33,792 bases of DNA from positions 1 through 33,792 of the forward strand of contig JAJFHU010000002.1 of the NCBI GenBank assembly GCA_021775455.1, written 5' to 3'. Numbering within the stretch: the stretch's first letter is position 1; the number at the start of each line of letters is the position of its first letter. This stretch comes from Hyphomicrobiales bacterium. Its GTDB lineage: Bacteria > Pseudomonadota > Alphaproteobacteria > Rhizobiales > Rhizobiaceae. Below are positions 24,169-31,814 of the stretch, piece by piece. Under the pieces are notes generated by a model. That model was not told the DNA's origin. It worked only from the letters and a program-made list of their open reading frames with translations, and searched no databases. Position numbers and translations under genes: made by a program.

Positions 24169-24675
24169 TTACTTCCTTTCAGATATAACTGGATCTAGGC
24201 TTGGAGTTGGAACCTTTATGACAATTAGAGTTGCCAGCATTGCGAGGGCAAACAGCAGTTTCGAAACAAGGCCAAAACCCGCCGGAACCAGTTCGAGGAA
24301 TTCTGGACTCACGACAGGTGATACAATATGGAAATTCACGGCCCAGATTAAAATGAGGGTGAAGATTGCAAAGAGCGCCCCGAACCAGCGGGGGAAATGC
24401 TTGGCCAAGAATGACGCCCAAATCACCATCATGGCAGATCCCAGCATCGCTGCAAACCAAAGGTGAATGGCAAGACCAAGCAGGACTCCACTCGGAGATA
24501 CATTGAGACCTGAAAAAATGGCATTTGAAATACCCTGTGCGACGTCAGTTACCGGAGTTCCTCCGCGTGAGGCTAGCACCCAGATCCATCCAATTTCAGC
24601 TAATCCCCCTGCAAGACCTGCAATTGCCCCAACGATAAATGTTTTTCGGATTCGAGTTGATGGATCGATGGCCAT
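24169..24675 (-). CDS. Membrane protein, unrecognised
   Basis: A 168-residue protein with about four helices (AIAGLAGGLAEIGWIWVLA, LLGLAIHLWFAAMLGSAMMV, WFGALFAIFTLILIWAV, LLFALAMLATLIVI). GAGG precedes the ATG by about nine bases. It is the first gene of a closely spaced set that runs through two more membrane proteins, the beta-CASP hydrolase, the AMP-phosphorylase-type enzyme and the PRPP-synthetase-like enzyme. The 237 bases upstream, to the 46-aa peptide gene, hold no recognised operator. No function can be offered. Confidence 0.78.
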   Translation of the reverse strand: MAIDPSTRIRKTFIVGAIAGLAGGLAEIGWIWVLASRGGTPVTDVAQGISNAIFSGLNVSPSGVLLGLAIHLWFAAMLGSAMMVIWASFLAKHFPRWFGALFAIFTLILIWAVNFHIVSPVVSPEFLELVPAGFGLVSKLLFALAMLATLIVIKVPTPSLDPVISERK

Positions 24676-24912
24676 GAGCAGTTCCTCACTTTTGGCTTGC
24701 GTTTCCTAACACCGGAAATTGTTTGTGCTGTTAGCAAGTTGCATAGCGACCTGGTGGATATCGGCGTGCTGATTGCGCCTTCGCCCACACCGGCAAACAC
24801 GTCTACCGTGTCCGGCTGATATTTGATCATTCAGGGTAAGGTCGATTGGCTGCAGTAAATAAAGTCAACCAAGCGGCCGTGTCACAGGCACAGGCTTTGG
24901 GCATCTTGCTTA

Positions 24913-25053
24913 TCAATTTACGGCGTACCAAATGACTGCGGCCAGCAATGCGAAACAAAATATTGTAATGCTCCACAATTGGAATTTGGTCATGCTGCGC
25001 ATGCTAAAGGATTCGCGGGCAAACTTTTCTTGATCTCTGTTTATATTGGTCAT
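24913..25053 (-). CDS. 46-aa single-span membrane peptide
   Basis: A short polar, charged N-terminus (MTNINRDQEKFARESFSMRS) is followed by one helix (FQLWSITIFCFALLAAVIWY) and three more residues. The ATG at 25053 has AGGAG eight bases upstream, a good signal; the longer frame upstream lacks one and runs through the promoter region. Its gene diverges from the phosphoketolase across a region with the second 46-bp motif, so both are probably controlled by the same regulator. It may be a small membrane regulator or subunit; nothing more specific can be seen. Confidence 0.65.
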   Translation of the reverse strand: MTNINRDQEKFARESFSMRSMTKFQLWSITIFCFALLAAVIWYAVN

Positions 25054-25231
25054 TTTTCTATCTCCTGTTTGGATCGCACCAAAATTTAGGCATTTGTAGA
25101 TTTGATCACTCAATAGTGGCCAAGAATGATGCGGCGCAATTCGTTCGAGATACGAACGTTGTTTAGGCATCTTTGCCTGCCTATCAGATAGGTATCTGAT
25201 GTAACCGGATGACAACGGGCTGGGCGGATTT

Positions 25232-25277
25232 GGTAACAATCGGTCACAACAGCTGTGTTCGTTATGGTCTGTTACAA
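25232..25277. promoter_or_regulatory. 46-bp composite operator, copy 2 (between 46-aa peptide and phosphoketolase)
   Basis: This element has the same order and spacing as 15320-15365: GGTAAC-N5-GTCACAA-N11-GTTATGGTCTGTTACAA. Only the spacers and one base of the last block differ. It lies about 107 bases before the phosphoketolase start and about 180 from the 46-aa peptide start. No strong -10 follows at the spacing seen in copy 1, which suits an activator-dependent promoter. The rest of the 330-base gap holds no gene. Confidence 0.6.
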
Positions 25278-25383
25278 TATTTTTTTTACTCGCCATGAGA
25301 ACGGTTAGACAGGTCCTGGAACAAGTTGTGAATGGCACAACCATTCCTGCTGAAAATATTCTATGGGCAAGCGAGGATTTTTA

Positions 25384-27267
25384 ATGGCCACTGAATCAAT
25401 GAAGACCGAACATGGCCGCATCCGATCGCTTGCTGCCAAATTTCGTAACGAGGGCGAAGACTTTTCCAATTGGGCGCGAGGTTACGGTGTTATCCAGCAT
25501 GCTGAAACAACGCAGGTTCGCATTCATGCCCTGCTTGAATTATTGCATGAGCGAGGAACCATCAACGACACAGCAAGCGCCTATCGTTTGCTTGCCGCAA
25601 TTGATCGAATAACGAGTGCTGCAATGTGGTTGGTGGTCCACATGACCTACGTTCAAAATATGGGTCTTGCAGGCAGTTCTCTTGGGCCAGATAATTTTAA
25701 GGAACATCCAGAGGGGCATACGGGTGGATCACTCAATATGGTGCCAGCCTATGTGGGATATATGGCTATCAATGCCCTTACCGGGATCACTAGGGCTTGG
25801 CTGATGGGCCAAGGGCATTGCGTTGCTGGGATTGATGCAACAAATGTCATTGTCGACAATATGTCCCTAGCACAGGCGGTAAAATATGCGTTAACCGACG
25901 ATGGTTTGAGTAGTTTCGTTCGAGATTTTTATTCCTACGAGACTTTGAAAGGTGGATCTCCAGCATCGCCGTTGGGGAGCCACGTCAATCCCAATACAGC
26001 CGGTGGATTGATTGAAGGCGGTTATCTGGGGTTTGCCGAACTATTGTATATTCATATGCCGCTGCCCGGTGAGCGCTTGGTCGCCTTCTTGAGTGATGGC
26101 GCATTTGAAGAACAGCGCGGAAGCGATTGGGCGGCGCGTTGGTGGAGAGCGGAAGATTCCGGGCTTGTAGCTCCAATCATGATCTTGAATGGACGACGAA
26201 TAGATCAGCGCACAACGATGGCCCAATCGGGAGATGCAGACTGGTTTTGCAAGCACCTTCTCCTCAATGGCTTTGATCCAATCGAAATTGATGGACGCGA
26301 TCCGGCCGCCTTTGCCTGGGCAATTTTTGAAATGGAGGATCGACTTGAATCAAGTGCCGAGGCAGTTACATCCGGGCGGTTGCGCTATCCTGTACCACTT
26401 CCCTACACGATAGCGGAAACCGTTAAAGGTTTCGGATTTCCGGGCGCTGGTACAAACCGGGCGCACAATTTGCCGCTTCCTGGAAATCCACGTCACGACA
26501 AAAATGCTCGCGAAGCATTCAATGCGGGAGCAGATAAATTGTGGGTGCCGGAAACAGAACTAAAGAGCGCTGTGTCCTGCATGAATAGTCACGCGGCTCA
26601 GGACCGTCCAAAAGAAAGAGGCAACCCAATTGCATGCCGAGTGGTTGCGGAGCCGGTTCTACCTCCGCCAGCCTGGAAAAAATCGACTGAAGATGAATTC
26701 TGTTCTGCCATGGCAGGCATTGATCAGTGGTTCTGTGATTTTGTGAAGGCAAATCCGAATTTGAGGCCGCGCGTCGGCAATCCGGACGAGATGCGCAGCA
26801 ACCAAATGAATCAAACGCTTGATCTCCTAAAACATCGCGTCACCCGTCCCGAGGAGGGGATCGCTGAGAGTATTGTAGGCTCGGTGATCACGGCGCTTAA
26901 CGAAGAAGCCGTTGCAGGTGCTGCGTTTGGAAACAAAGGGGGTATAAATCTGCTGGTTTCCTACGAGGCATTCGCGGTTAAGATGCTGGGCACCATTCGG
27001 CAGAACCTAATTTTCGCTCGACACCAGCGCGAAAACGGCGCCGAAGCAACTTGGATAGGCTTGCCGATTGTTTTGACATCACATGTTTGGGAGAACGGCA
27101 AGAATGAGCAGTCTCACCAGGATCCAACTTTGTGTGAGGCGTTACTGGGTGAGATGTCCGATGTATCGCGTGTCGTCTTCCCAGCTGATTGGAACAGCGC
27201 TGTAGCCACACTACGAGAAGTCTATAAAACACGCGCGAATATCTGGACACTGGTTGTACCAAAGTAA
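25384..27267 (+). CDS. Phosphoketolase-family protein, N-terminal and middle part (interrupted gene)
   Basis: Thiamine-diphosphate enzyme of the phosphoketolase (XFP) type; full-length relatives of about 800 residues are often annotated as xylulose 5-phosphate 3-epimerase. Visible family features are EHPEGHTGGSLNMVPAYVGY, GQGHCVAGIDATN, FLSDGAFEEQRGSDWAARWW (thiamine-binding GDG/SDG region) and NQTLDLLKHRV with SYEAFAVKM in the transketolase-like middle domain. A phosphoketolase would split xylulose 5- or fructose 6-phosphate to acetyl phosphate. The frame stops at TAA 27265-27267 after LVVPK and resumes in the same frame. AGGA eight bases before supports ATG 25384. The 46-bp motif lies upstream. 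Confidence 0.82.
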   Translation: MATESMKTEHGRIRSLAAKFRNEGEDFSNWARGYGVIQHAETTQVRIHALLELLHERGTINDTASAYRLLAAIDRITSAAMWLVVHMTYVQNMGLAGSSLGPDNFKEHPEGHTGGSLNMVPAYVGYMAINALTGITRAWLMGQGHCVAGIDATNVIVDNMSLAQAVKYALTDDGLSSFVRDFYSYETLKGGSPASPLGSHVNPNTAGGLIEGGYLGFAELLYIHMPLPGERLVAFLSDGAFEEQRGSDWAARWWRAEDSGLVAPIMILNGRRIDQRTTMAQSGDADWFCKHLLLNGFDPIEIDGRDPAAFAWAIFEMEDRLESSAEAVTSGRLRYPVPLPYTIAETVKGFGFPGAGTNRAHNLPLPGNPRHDKNAREAFNAGADKLWVPETELKSAVSCMNSHAAQDRPKERGNPIACRVVAEPVLPPPAWKKSTEDEFCSAMAGIDQWFCDFVKANPNLRPRVGNPDEMRSNQMNQTLDLLKHRVTRPEEGIAESIVGSVITALNEEAVAGAAFGNKGGINLLVSYEAFAVKMLGTIRQNLIFARHQRENGAEATWIGLPIVLTSHVWENGKNEQSHQDPTLCEALLGEMSDVSRVVFPADWNSAVATLREVYKTRANIWTLVVPK

Positions 27268-27270
27268 CCG

Positions 27271-27831
27271 ATGCCGGTTGTGATGTCAAAAACCCAATCT
27301 GAGGAACTTGTCGCTAATGGTGCCATTCGCTTGGTGGGGGAGGGGACAGCAGACGAGGATACAATTCTCGTTGCAATCGGCGGATATCAACTTGCGGAGA
27401 TGCGCAAAGCAAGCAAAAGACTTCAATCATGCAACATTCCGCACAGCCTTGTTTACGTCCTGGAGCCAGGTCGATTCCGTACTGTCCGCGATACTTGGGA
27501 AGCCGCGGGCGCGGTTGCGCAAGGCGTCGCTGAAGACTTGTTTCCAACTTCGGCGCAGCATAGGGTTTTTTTATGCCACACAAGGCCAGAACCAATGACT
27601 GGTGTGTTGCGACCGCTCGTGACCGGGTCTGGAAAGACCAAAGTTCTAGGTTTTATCAATCGTGGTGGAACTCTTGATACGGATGGCATGTTGTTTGCAA
27701 ATAAGTGCACCTGGGCACATGTGCTTGAAGCGGTTGCTGACTTGCAGGATTTGAAGCTATCAGAAGTTTTGAGTGGCCAAGAAATCGCTGCGGTTCATGG
27801 TGAGATTAGGCCAAAAGGAATTCTGTTCTAG
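27271..27831 (+). CDS. Phosphoketolase-family protein, C-terminal domain (in frame after a single TAA)
   Basis: This 186-residue frame continues the preceding gene in phase, with only TAA-CCG between. It contains the C-terminal domain expected of the enzyme: SEELVANGAIRLVGEGT, ILVAIGGYQLAEMRKASKRL and VVxxxLEPGRFR-type segments, then GFINRGGTLDTDGMLFANKC. In phosphoketolases this junction usually reads SKQP or similar, so a Gln (CAA) to TAA change would explain the split. An ATG at 27271 allows separate translation but has no ribosome site. Either one gene with a nonsense change, a sequencing error, or two subunits made from a split gene. Confidence 0.72.
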   Translation: MPVVMSKTQSEELVANGAIRLVGEGTADEDTILVAIGGYQLAEMRKASKRLQSCNIPHSLVYVLEPGRFRTVRDTWEAAGAVAQGVAEDLFPTSAQHRVFLCHTRPEPMTGVLRPLVTGSGKTKVLGFINRGGTLDTDGMLFANKCTWAHVLEAVADLQDLKLSEVLSGQEIAAVHGEIRPKGILF

Positions 27832-27904
27832 AAGAACTCAGAGCGAACCGGATCCATTCGAAGCAGCCTCAATTTTCCACATTGGATGGATGCGATGTCT
27901 ATCT

Positions 27905-28558
27905 TCAAGCCTGTGAGCTGGATGACGTCTGCAAGCGTGGAATGAATCTTGGGGTGTTGCTGATGTAGCGCCGGTATTCTTCACCAAAACTGGCTTCAGC
28001 TTCACGCTCCTCGCTGAGCGACAGCCGCCAATACATGACAACAAGAACCGGAAACATTACCAGGGTGAGAATTGTTGGCCATTGGAACAGGAACCCGACC
28101 AGGATAGCGACGAAGCCGACATATTGTGGATGCCTGATACGCGCATAGGGGCCAGTGGTTGCGAGTTTCCCCGCCTTTTGGGCGGCGTGCAGTACCGGCC
28201 ATGCGGATGACAGGAGAATAAAGCCGCCACCGATGAAGAAGAAACTAATTATATGAAAGGGTCCAAGATGGGGATTGGACTTCCAGCCGAACAACATCTC
28301 CGGCAAATGACCCGCATCGTGCGACAACCAATCAATTCCTGGATAAGTCGTCTGCAGCCAACCCGATAACAGATAAATCGTCAGTGGGAATCCGTACATT
28401 TCGGTGAACAAGGCAACCAGAAAAGCACTGAATGCACCAAAGCTACGCCAGTCCCGTGTGGTTTCAGGTTTGAAAAAGCTGAAGGCAAATATAATAAACA
28501 CGGCCGAGTTTAACAAAACCAGAGACCACAGTCCGTACTCGAATGTGCCATCACTCAT
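27905..28558 (-). CDS. ICMT/PEMT-like membrane methyltransferase family protein
   Basis: A 217-residue membrane protein with five or six helices. The C-terminal part carries the family pattern TGPYARIRHPQYVGFVAIL, then SEEREAEASFGEEYRRYISN, that binds S-adenosylmethionine in isoprenylcysteine carboxyl methyltransferase and phospholipid methyltransferase relatives. Bacterial members of this type are frequent in metal-resistance islands but substrates are unknown. The ATG at 28558 has GGGGA five bases before it and overlaps the DUF2933 stop, so the two are coupled. It converges on the phosphoketolase. Confidence 0.82.
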   Translation of the reverse strand: MSDGTFEYGLWSLVLLNSAVFIIFAFSFFKPETTRDWRSFGAFSAFLVALFTEMYGFPLTIYLLSGWLQTTYPGIDWLSHDAGHLPEMLFGWKSNPHLGPFHIISFFFIGGGFILLSSAWPVLHAAQKAGKLATTGPYARIRHPQYVGFVAILVGFLFQWPTILTLVMFPVLVVMYWRLSLSEEREAEASFGEEYRRYISNTPRFIPRLQTSSSSQA

Positions 28559-28850
28559 GATCATCCCCACGGTCTAATTTACCGACGCGAGGCACGGATG
28601 CTTTTTTGGAAGTGTTTTGCTTTTTATTACCACTCAGGACTGGCGGAGCATCATTGTCTTGTTCTTTGTGTTGATCGTGTCCGCCATGCCCACCATGCAT
28701 GAACAAATGCATCAGTGGGCAGACCAGAATTATCAACCAGGGTAACCAGGCTATGGTATGTGCGGCATGTTCGGTGATCAGAAAATAGCCCCCAAAGACC
28801 AAAAAACCGAGTGCTATAATTCCAGGAGTGGTTTTGAAAAAGGCCATCAT
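28551..28850 (-). CDS. DUF2933 family small membrane protein
   Basis: A 99-residue protein with two hydrophobic segments (IIALGFLVFGGYFLI, IAWLPWLIILVCPLMHLFMH) followed by HGGHGGHDQHKEQDND and a charged tail. CPLMHLFMHGGHGGH is the DUF2933 hallmark, a family seen with copper efflux genes; Cys, Met and His side by side suit metal binding. It lies 19 bases after the beta-propeller gene and overlaps the methyltransferase gene by eight bases, forming a three-gene unit. Confidence 0.85.
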   Translation of the reverse strand: MMAFFKTTPGIIALGFLVFGGYFLITEHAAHTIAWLPWLIILVCPLMHLFMHGGHGGHDQHKEQDNDAPPVLSGNKKQNTSKKASVPRVGKLDRGDDHE

Positions 28851-28869
28851 CTCTAGGTTCTCCCGGCGC

Positions 28870-29940
28870 TCATGTTCCGGGGCTGAATGTTATTTGATGC
28901 CCCATTCCACCGATGTCTATCGTTGAGACCACGTTCATTGACGCAGGATCGACAACCCATAGAATCGGATCTGAAGCGCTGGTGACATAAAGCTTGTTGG
29001 TGTTTGGAATTGCTGCGAGATGGTAGGGTTCGGGAGAAAGGGCAGTGCCTGCAACAGTGCCTTCGCCAAGGTCAACCCGCGCGATCTGGTCATTCTCGAG
29101 ATCGGCAACAAACAAGAAACGGTCATCGTCCGTGAGGCCTATTCCGTGAAGCGTGCCGCCAATTTTAAAGGTGCGTTTCACCGCCTTTGTATTCAGGTCA
29201 ATTTCGGAAACGGTTCCGTCATCGACGTTGTTGACGTAGAGCCGATCCCCGCCTTTTGAAAGTGCCAGATGTTCGGGGCTATCACCGACTGTTATGGTCG
29301 CTTGAACTCGCCACTTCGAGCTATCGACAATGGCTACGGTTCCATCACCGGCATTACTGACATAGAGAGAGTTTCCATCTGGGCTAAAGGCGACGTAATT
29401 CGGCAGGGAACCTGTCTTTGTGTTGGCGATTACCGCTAATGCCGCCAGATCAATGACTGAGATACCATCCTCGCCTGGAAGAGTCACGGCTGCATATTGG
29501 CTATCCGGATTGACAGCGACGTGATGAACAGCGCCAGGAACGTCAACTGCACCGATGATTGTTTGGTCTAATCTTCGAATAATCGAGACGGTGCTGATCA
29601 AGTTTGATGTCGTGTCAGCTGGATCGGATGGCTTGGCAGTGTGATGCGCATTGTGATCAGCCTCAGAAACAGATGTTGGTTTTTTTGGTTTCGTACCCGC
29701 TTCGTGCGCATCAAAGCTTCCCGCAATCAGCAGATTGCCATCAGGTGTTGCCGCCAATCCGTGAGCAGCGGGAATATCGATGATTGTGTTTACGACCTGA
29801 TCATTAGCCGCATCAATAACAACGATTTTGTCATCACTTCCCATGGGTACATAGACAAACGGCTGTGCCGCAGTTAGGGAAGTAAATCCAACGGCCATGA
29901 GGCTTGCCGCCAGAAGCTTCAGAAAAAGTGACCTTCTCAT
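28870..29940 (-). CDS. Periplasmic YVTN-type beta-propeller protein
   Basis: A 356-residue exported protein. A signal peptide (MRRSLFLKLLAASLMAVGFT to about AAQ) is followed by repeated strands of the YVTN/YncE kind: FVYVPMGSDDKIVVIDAAND, YVAFSPDGNSLYVSNAGDGT, RLYVNNVDDGTVSEID, FLFVADLENDQIARVD, KLYVTSASDPILWVVD. A low-complexity insert between blades (about 80-112) is rich in His, Lys and Pro (EADHNAHHTAKPSDPAD) and may bind metal. Such propellers act as scaffolds or in cofactor or metal handling; the exact role is unknown. AAAGG eight bases before the ATG supports the start. First gene of the unit with DUF2933 and the methyltransferase. Confidence 0.87.
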   Translation of the reverse strand: MRRSLFLKLLAASLMAVGFTSLTAAQPFVYVPMGSDDKIVVIDAANDQVVNTIIDIPAAHGLAATPDGNLLIAGSFDAHEAGTKPKKPTSVSEADHNAHHTAKPSDPADTTSNLISTVSIIRRLDQTIIGAVDVPGAVHHVAVNPDSQYAAVTLPGEDGISVIDLAALAVIANTKTGSLPNYVAFSPDGNSLYVSNAGDGTVAIVDSSKWRVQATITVGDSPEHLALSKGGDRLYVNNVDDGTVSEIDLNTKAVKRTFKIGGTLHGIGLTDDDRFLFVADLENDQIARVDLGEGTVAGTALSPEPYHLAAIPNTNKLYVTSASDPILWVVDPASMNVVSTIDIGGMGHQITFSPGT

Positions 29941-30086
29941 AATCGTGACCTTTCAAGATTGCGGCCAGCATAATGTTGCGATATTCGCGATAGATTTGTC
30001 AGTGATTCACCGAGTAAATTTCCGAAGTGCATCCGGGTAATTCGCTGACAGTGTCAATTTGTTGTAGTTGAAAGCAGCCCACCTGC

Positions 30087-30100
30087 CTTGATTCAAATCA
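30087..30100. promoter_or_regulatory. Perfect FNR/FixK-type box
   Basis: TTGATTCAAATCAA matches TTGAT-N4-ATCAA fully. It lies between the beta-propeller unit (start 29940, minus) and the truncated exported ORF (start 30222, plus). No clear -10 is found at class II spacing on either side, so the target cannot be fixed. An AT repeat (ATATATATAT) lies at about 30178-30188. Confidence 0.6.
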
Positions 30101-30221
30101 ATCGTTTCAAAGTTGGAATGAACCAATGGGCTGATGCAATTGCACTCGGTTGCAAACCCTTCAGCTACCTGCGATCATATATATATATGCAACTTAGATC
30201 AGCCGAGCCAACGGAATTCTT

Positions 30222-30398
30222 ATGAAAGCCAACTTATTACCGGTTCGCTTCCGATTGATTACCCCAATTACCATTTTCATGATCGCCGGAATATTGTTGC
30301 TTACCCAAGCAACCCCAAGTCAGGCAAAATGCGCCAAATTAAAGACCTCCCGTCCTGGCGAAGTGGCATTGTCAGAAGAAACCGACTTGAAACAGTAA
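30222..30398 (+). pseudogene. Truncated exported small protein interrupted by IS6 element
   Basis: From ATG 30222 (GGAA upstream) the frame encodes a signal-type segment (PITIFMIAGILLLTQATPSQA) and then KCAKLKTSRPGEV. From 30365 the reading frame runs into the terminal repeat of the IS6 element and stops at 30398, so only about 48 native codons remain. The original C-terminus was not found beyond the element. Its function is unknown. Confidence 0.6.
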
Positions 30399-31174
30399 GG
30401 GTGGCCCCGTAACATTTTCAGATGAAGAATCCTTTCAGCTATTTCAAAACGTCACCCGAGATCATCCGACTTGCAGTAATGCTGCATGTTCGCTTTCCGC
30501 TTTCACTTCGTAATGTGGAAGATTTGCTTCATGAACGCGGGATTGATGTCAGCCATGAAACGATCAGATATTGGTGGAATCGGTTTGGTCCGATGTTCGC
30601 AAGAGAAATTCGTAAGCACCGTGTGCGCAGCCACAAAGGATATAGGCAATGGCAGTGGCACCTGGACGAGGTATTCGTGAAAATTAATGGGAAAGCATTT
30701 TATCTCTGGCGCGCGGTCGATCATCAAGGTGAAGTGCTTGAAGCGTTCGTTTCCAAGAAGCGCGACAAGCGCGCTGCACTGAAGTTTCTGCGAAAAGCAG
30801 TAAAACGCTTCGGCCAGCCTAAGACAATCGTTACGGACAAACTCCAGTCGTATGGTGCCGCACTGAAGGATCTGGGTCTTTCATCTTGTCATGAGTTCGG
30901 CGGCAGAAAGAACAATCGTGCTGAGAATTCACATCAACCATTTCGACGACGAGAAAAGATCATGCAAAAGTTCAGGCGATCCAGCAGCCTTCAGAAATTC
31001 GCATCAATTCACGCATCCGTTTACAACCATTTCAACCAGGACCGACACCTAAACAAGCGACAGACATTCAAAGAAAACCGTTCTTCCGCGATGGCTGAAT
31101 GGAAGATGTTGTTGGCGGTTTGAAAATGGTGCCGACTGTTTTGATTGCCGACGTGTTTTAGTCTGACAATGCCG
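30365..31174 (+). mobile_element. IS6-family insertion sequence, complete
   Basis: About 0.8 kb, the usual IS6 size. The left end begins GGCATTGTCAGA (30365) and the right end is its inverted copy, TCTGACAATGCC, ending near 31173; further matching bases continue inward (AAAC, then GGC.CC and ATTTTCA). The flanking eight bases differ on the two sides (left TGGCGAAG or similar, right CGACGCGG), so there is no simple target duplication, as is common after IS6 cointegration or deletion. It interrupts the exported ORF at 30222. Confidence 0.75.
30422..31123 (+). CDS. IS6-family transposase
   Basis: A 233-residue full-length DDE transposase. Catalytic residues are Asp82 in WHLDEVFVKING, Asp139 in IVTDKLQSYG and Glu168 in NNRAENSHQPFRRRE, followed by the usual RREKxMQKFR basic segment. 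The N-terminal zinc-finger/HTH part (SPEIIRLAVMLHVRFPLSLR, then VSHETIRYWWNRFGP) is complete. It looks functional. The copies at 33613-33792 and 4803-5118 are from different, diverged members. Confidence 0.93.
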   Translation: MKNPFSYFKTSPEIIRLAVMLHVRFPLSLRNVEDLLHERGIDVSHETIRYWWNRFGPMFAREIRKHRVRSHKGYRQWQWHLDEVFVKINGKAFYLWRAVDHQGEVLEAFVSKKRDKRAALKFLRKAVKRFGQPKTIVTDKLQSYGAALKDLGLSSCHEFGGRKNNRAENSHQPFRRREKIMQKFRRSSSLQKFASIHASVYNHFNQDRHLNKRQTFKENRSSAMAEWKMLLAV

Positions 31175-31400
31175 ACGCGGGCAAAACCGGAACATTACAG
31201 AAAACTCGAAGGCCAAAACGGAACCGCGTCAGCCAGCGCGTGTGCAGTTCGCCTTCGGAGGGCTTCGCAGGCTCTCAGTTTTGCGACCCAGAGTTGAGAC
31301 TAACCCAAATCAGGGCACCACATGCGCCACACCCTTAATGTTGAACCTACGACAACCATTTTGGGGTGGCCTGATGGAGGGAAGCACACAACGACCGACG

Positions 31401-31742
31401 ATGAAAAACAGATCAGCGCTGCGGGTGGCAGTTGCTCTGATGTTTGTGGCGTTCGTCTTTGTTTCTTCTGCTCAGACGGTGGCTTCGGCAGCGCGAGGTT
31501 GCTTTGCCGAGCAAAGTGACGGTGCCGCCGCTCACCTCGACCTAGCAGTAATTCACCGTTCTTCGATCAGTGACCACTGCCGTGTCCTATATGTTGCTGT
31601 CACACGAACTTTGACTTCCACCACGCCATTTTGGCCCCTCCCTCGTTTAGGCATCTGGCGAATTGAGGGTGCAATCACCGCCCCGGTTGGCTACATAATC
31701 CAATTTTTTCGCCCGCCGAAGACGCTGCCAAAGCAAGTCTGA
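31401..31742 (+). CDS. Small exported protein ending in FFRPP-type tail, upstream of ECF sigma factor
   Basis: A 113-residue protein with signal segment MKNRSALRVAVALMFVAFVF to about AQTVASA, two Cys (RGCFAEQ and SDHC), and the end YIIQFFRPPKTLPKQV. The FFRPP before the stop and SDHC recall the two Cys-rich proteins at 2085 and 7150, but the CC pair and CX3C are absent. ATG 31401 is chosen for the signal; ATG 31373 with GGGGTGG upstream is an alternative. The sigma gene follows after 72 bases. It may be a leader or sensor for the sigma factor; no family was recognised. The 226 bases between the IS6 end and this gene show nothing clear. Confidence 0.55.
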   Translation: MKNRSALRVAVALMFVAFVFVSSAQTVASAARGCFAEQSDGAAAHLDLAVIHRSSISDHCRVLYVAVTRTLTSTTPFWPLPRLGIWRIEGAITAPVGYIIQFFRPPKTLPKQV

Positions 31743-31814
31743 TTGGAGCGGAGCGAGGCAATACGACGGCACTCTACTCCTTCGTAATTCAAACCGTCGA
31801 ATACGGAGATTCAC

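Noticed and set aside
25053-25344. N-terminal extension of the 46-aa peptide frame
   Set aside because: It runs through the divergent promoter and the 46-bp motif; the ATG at 25053 has the ribosome site.
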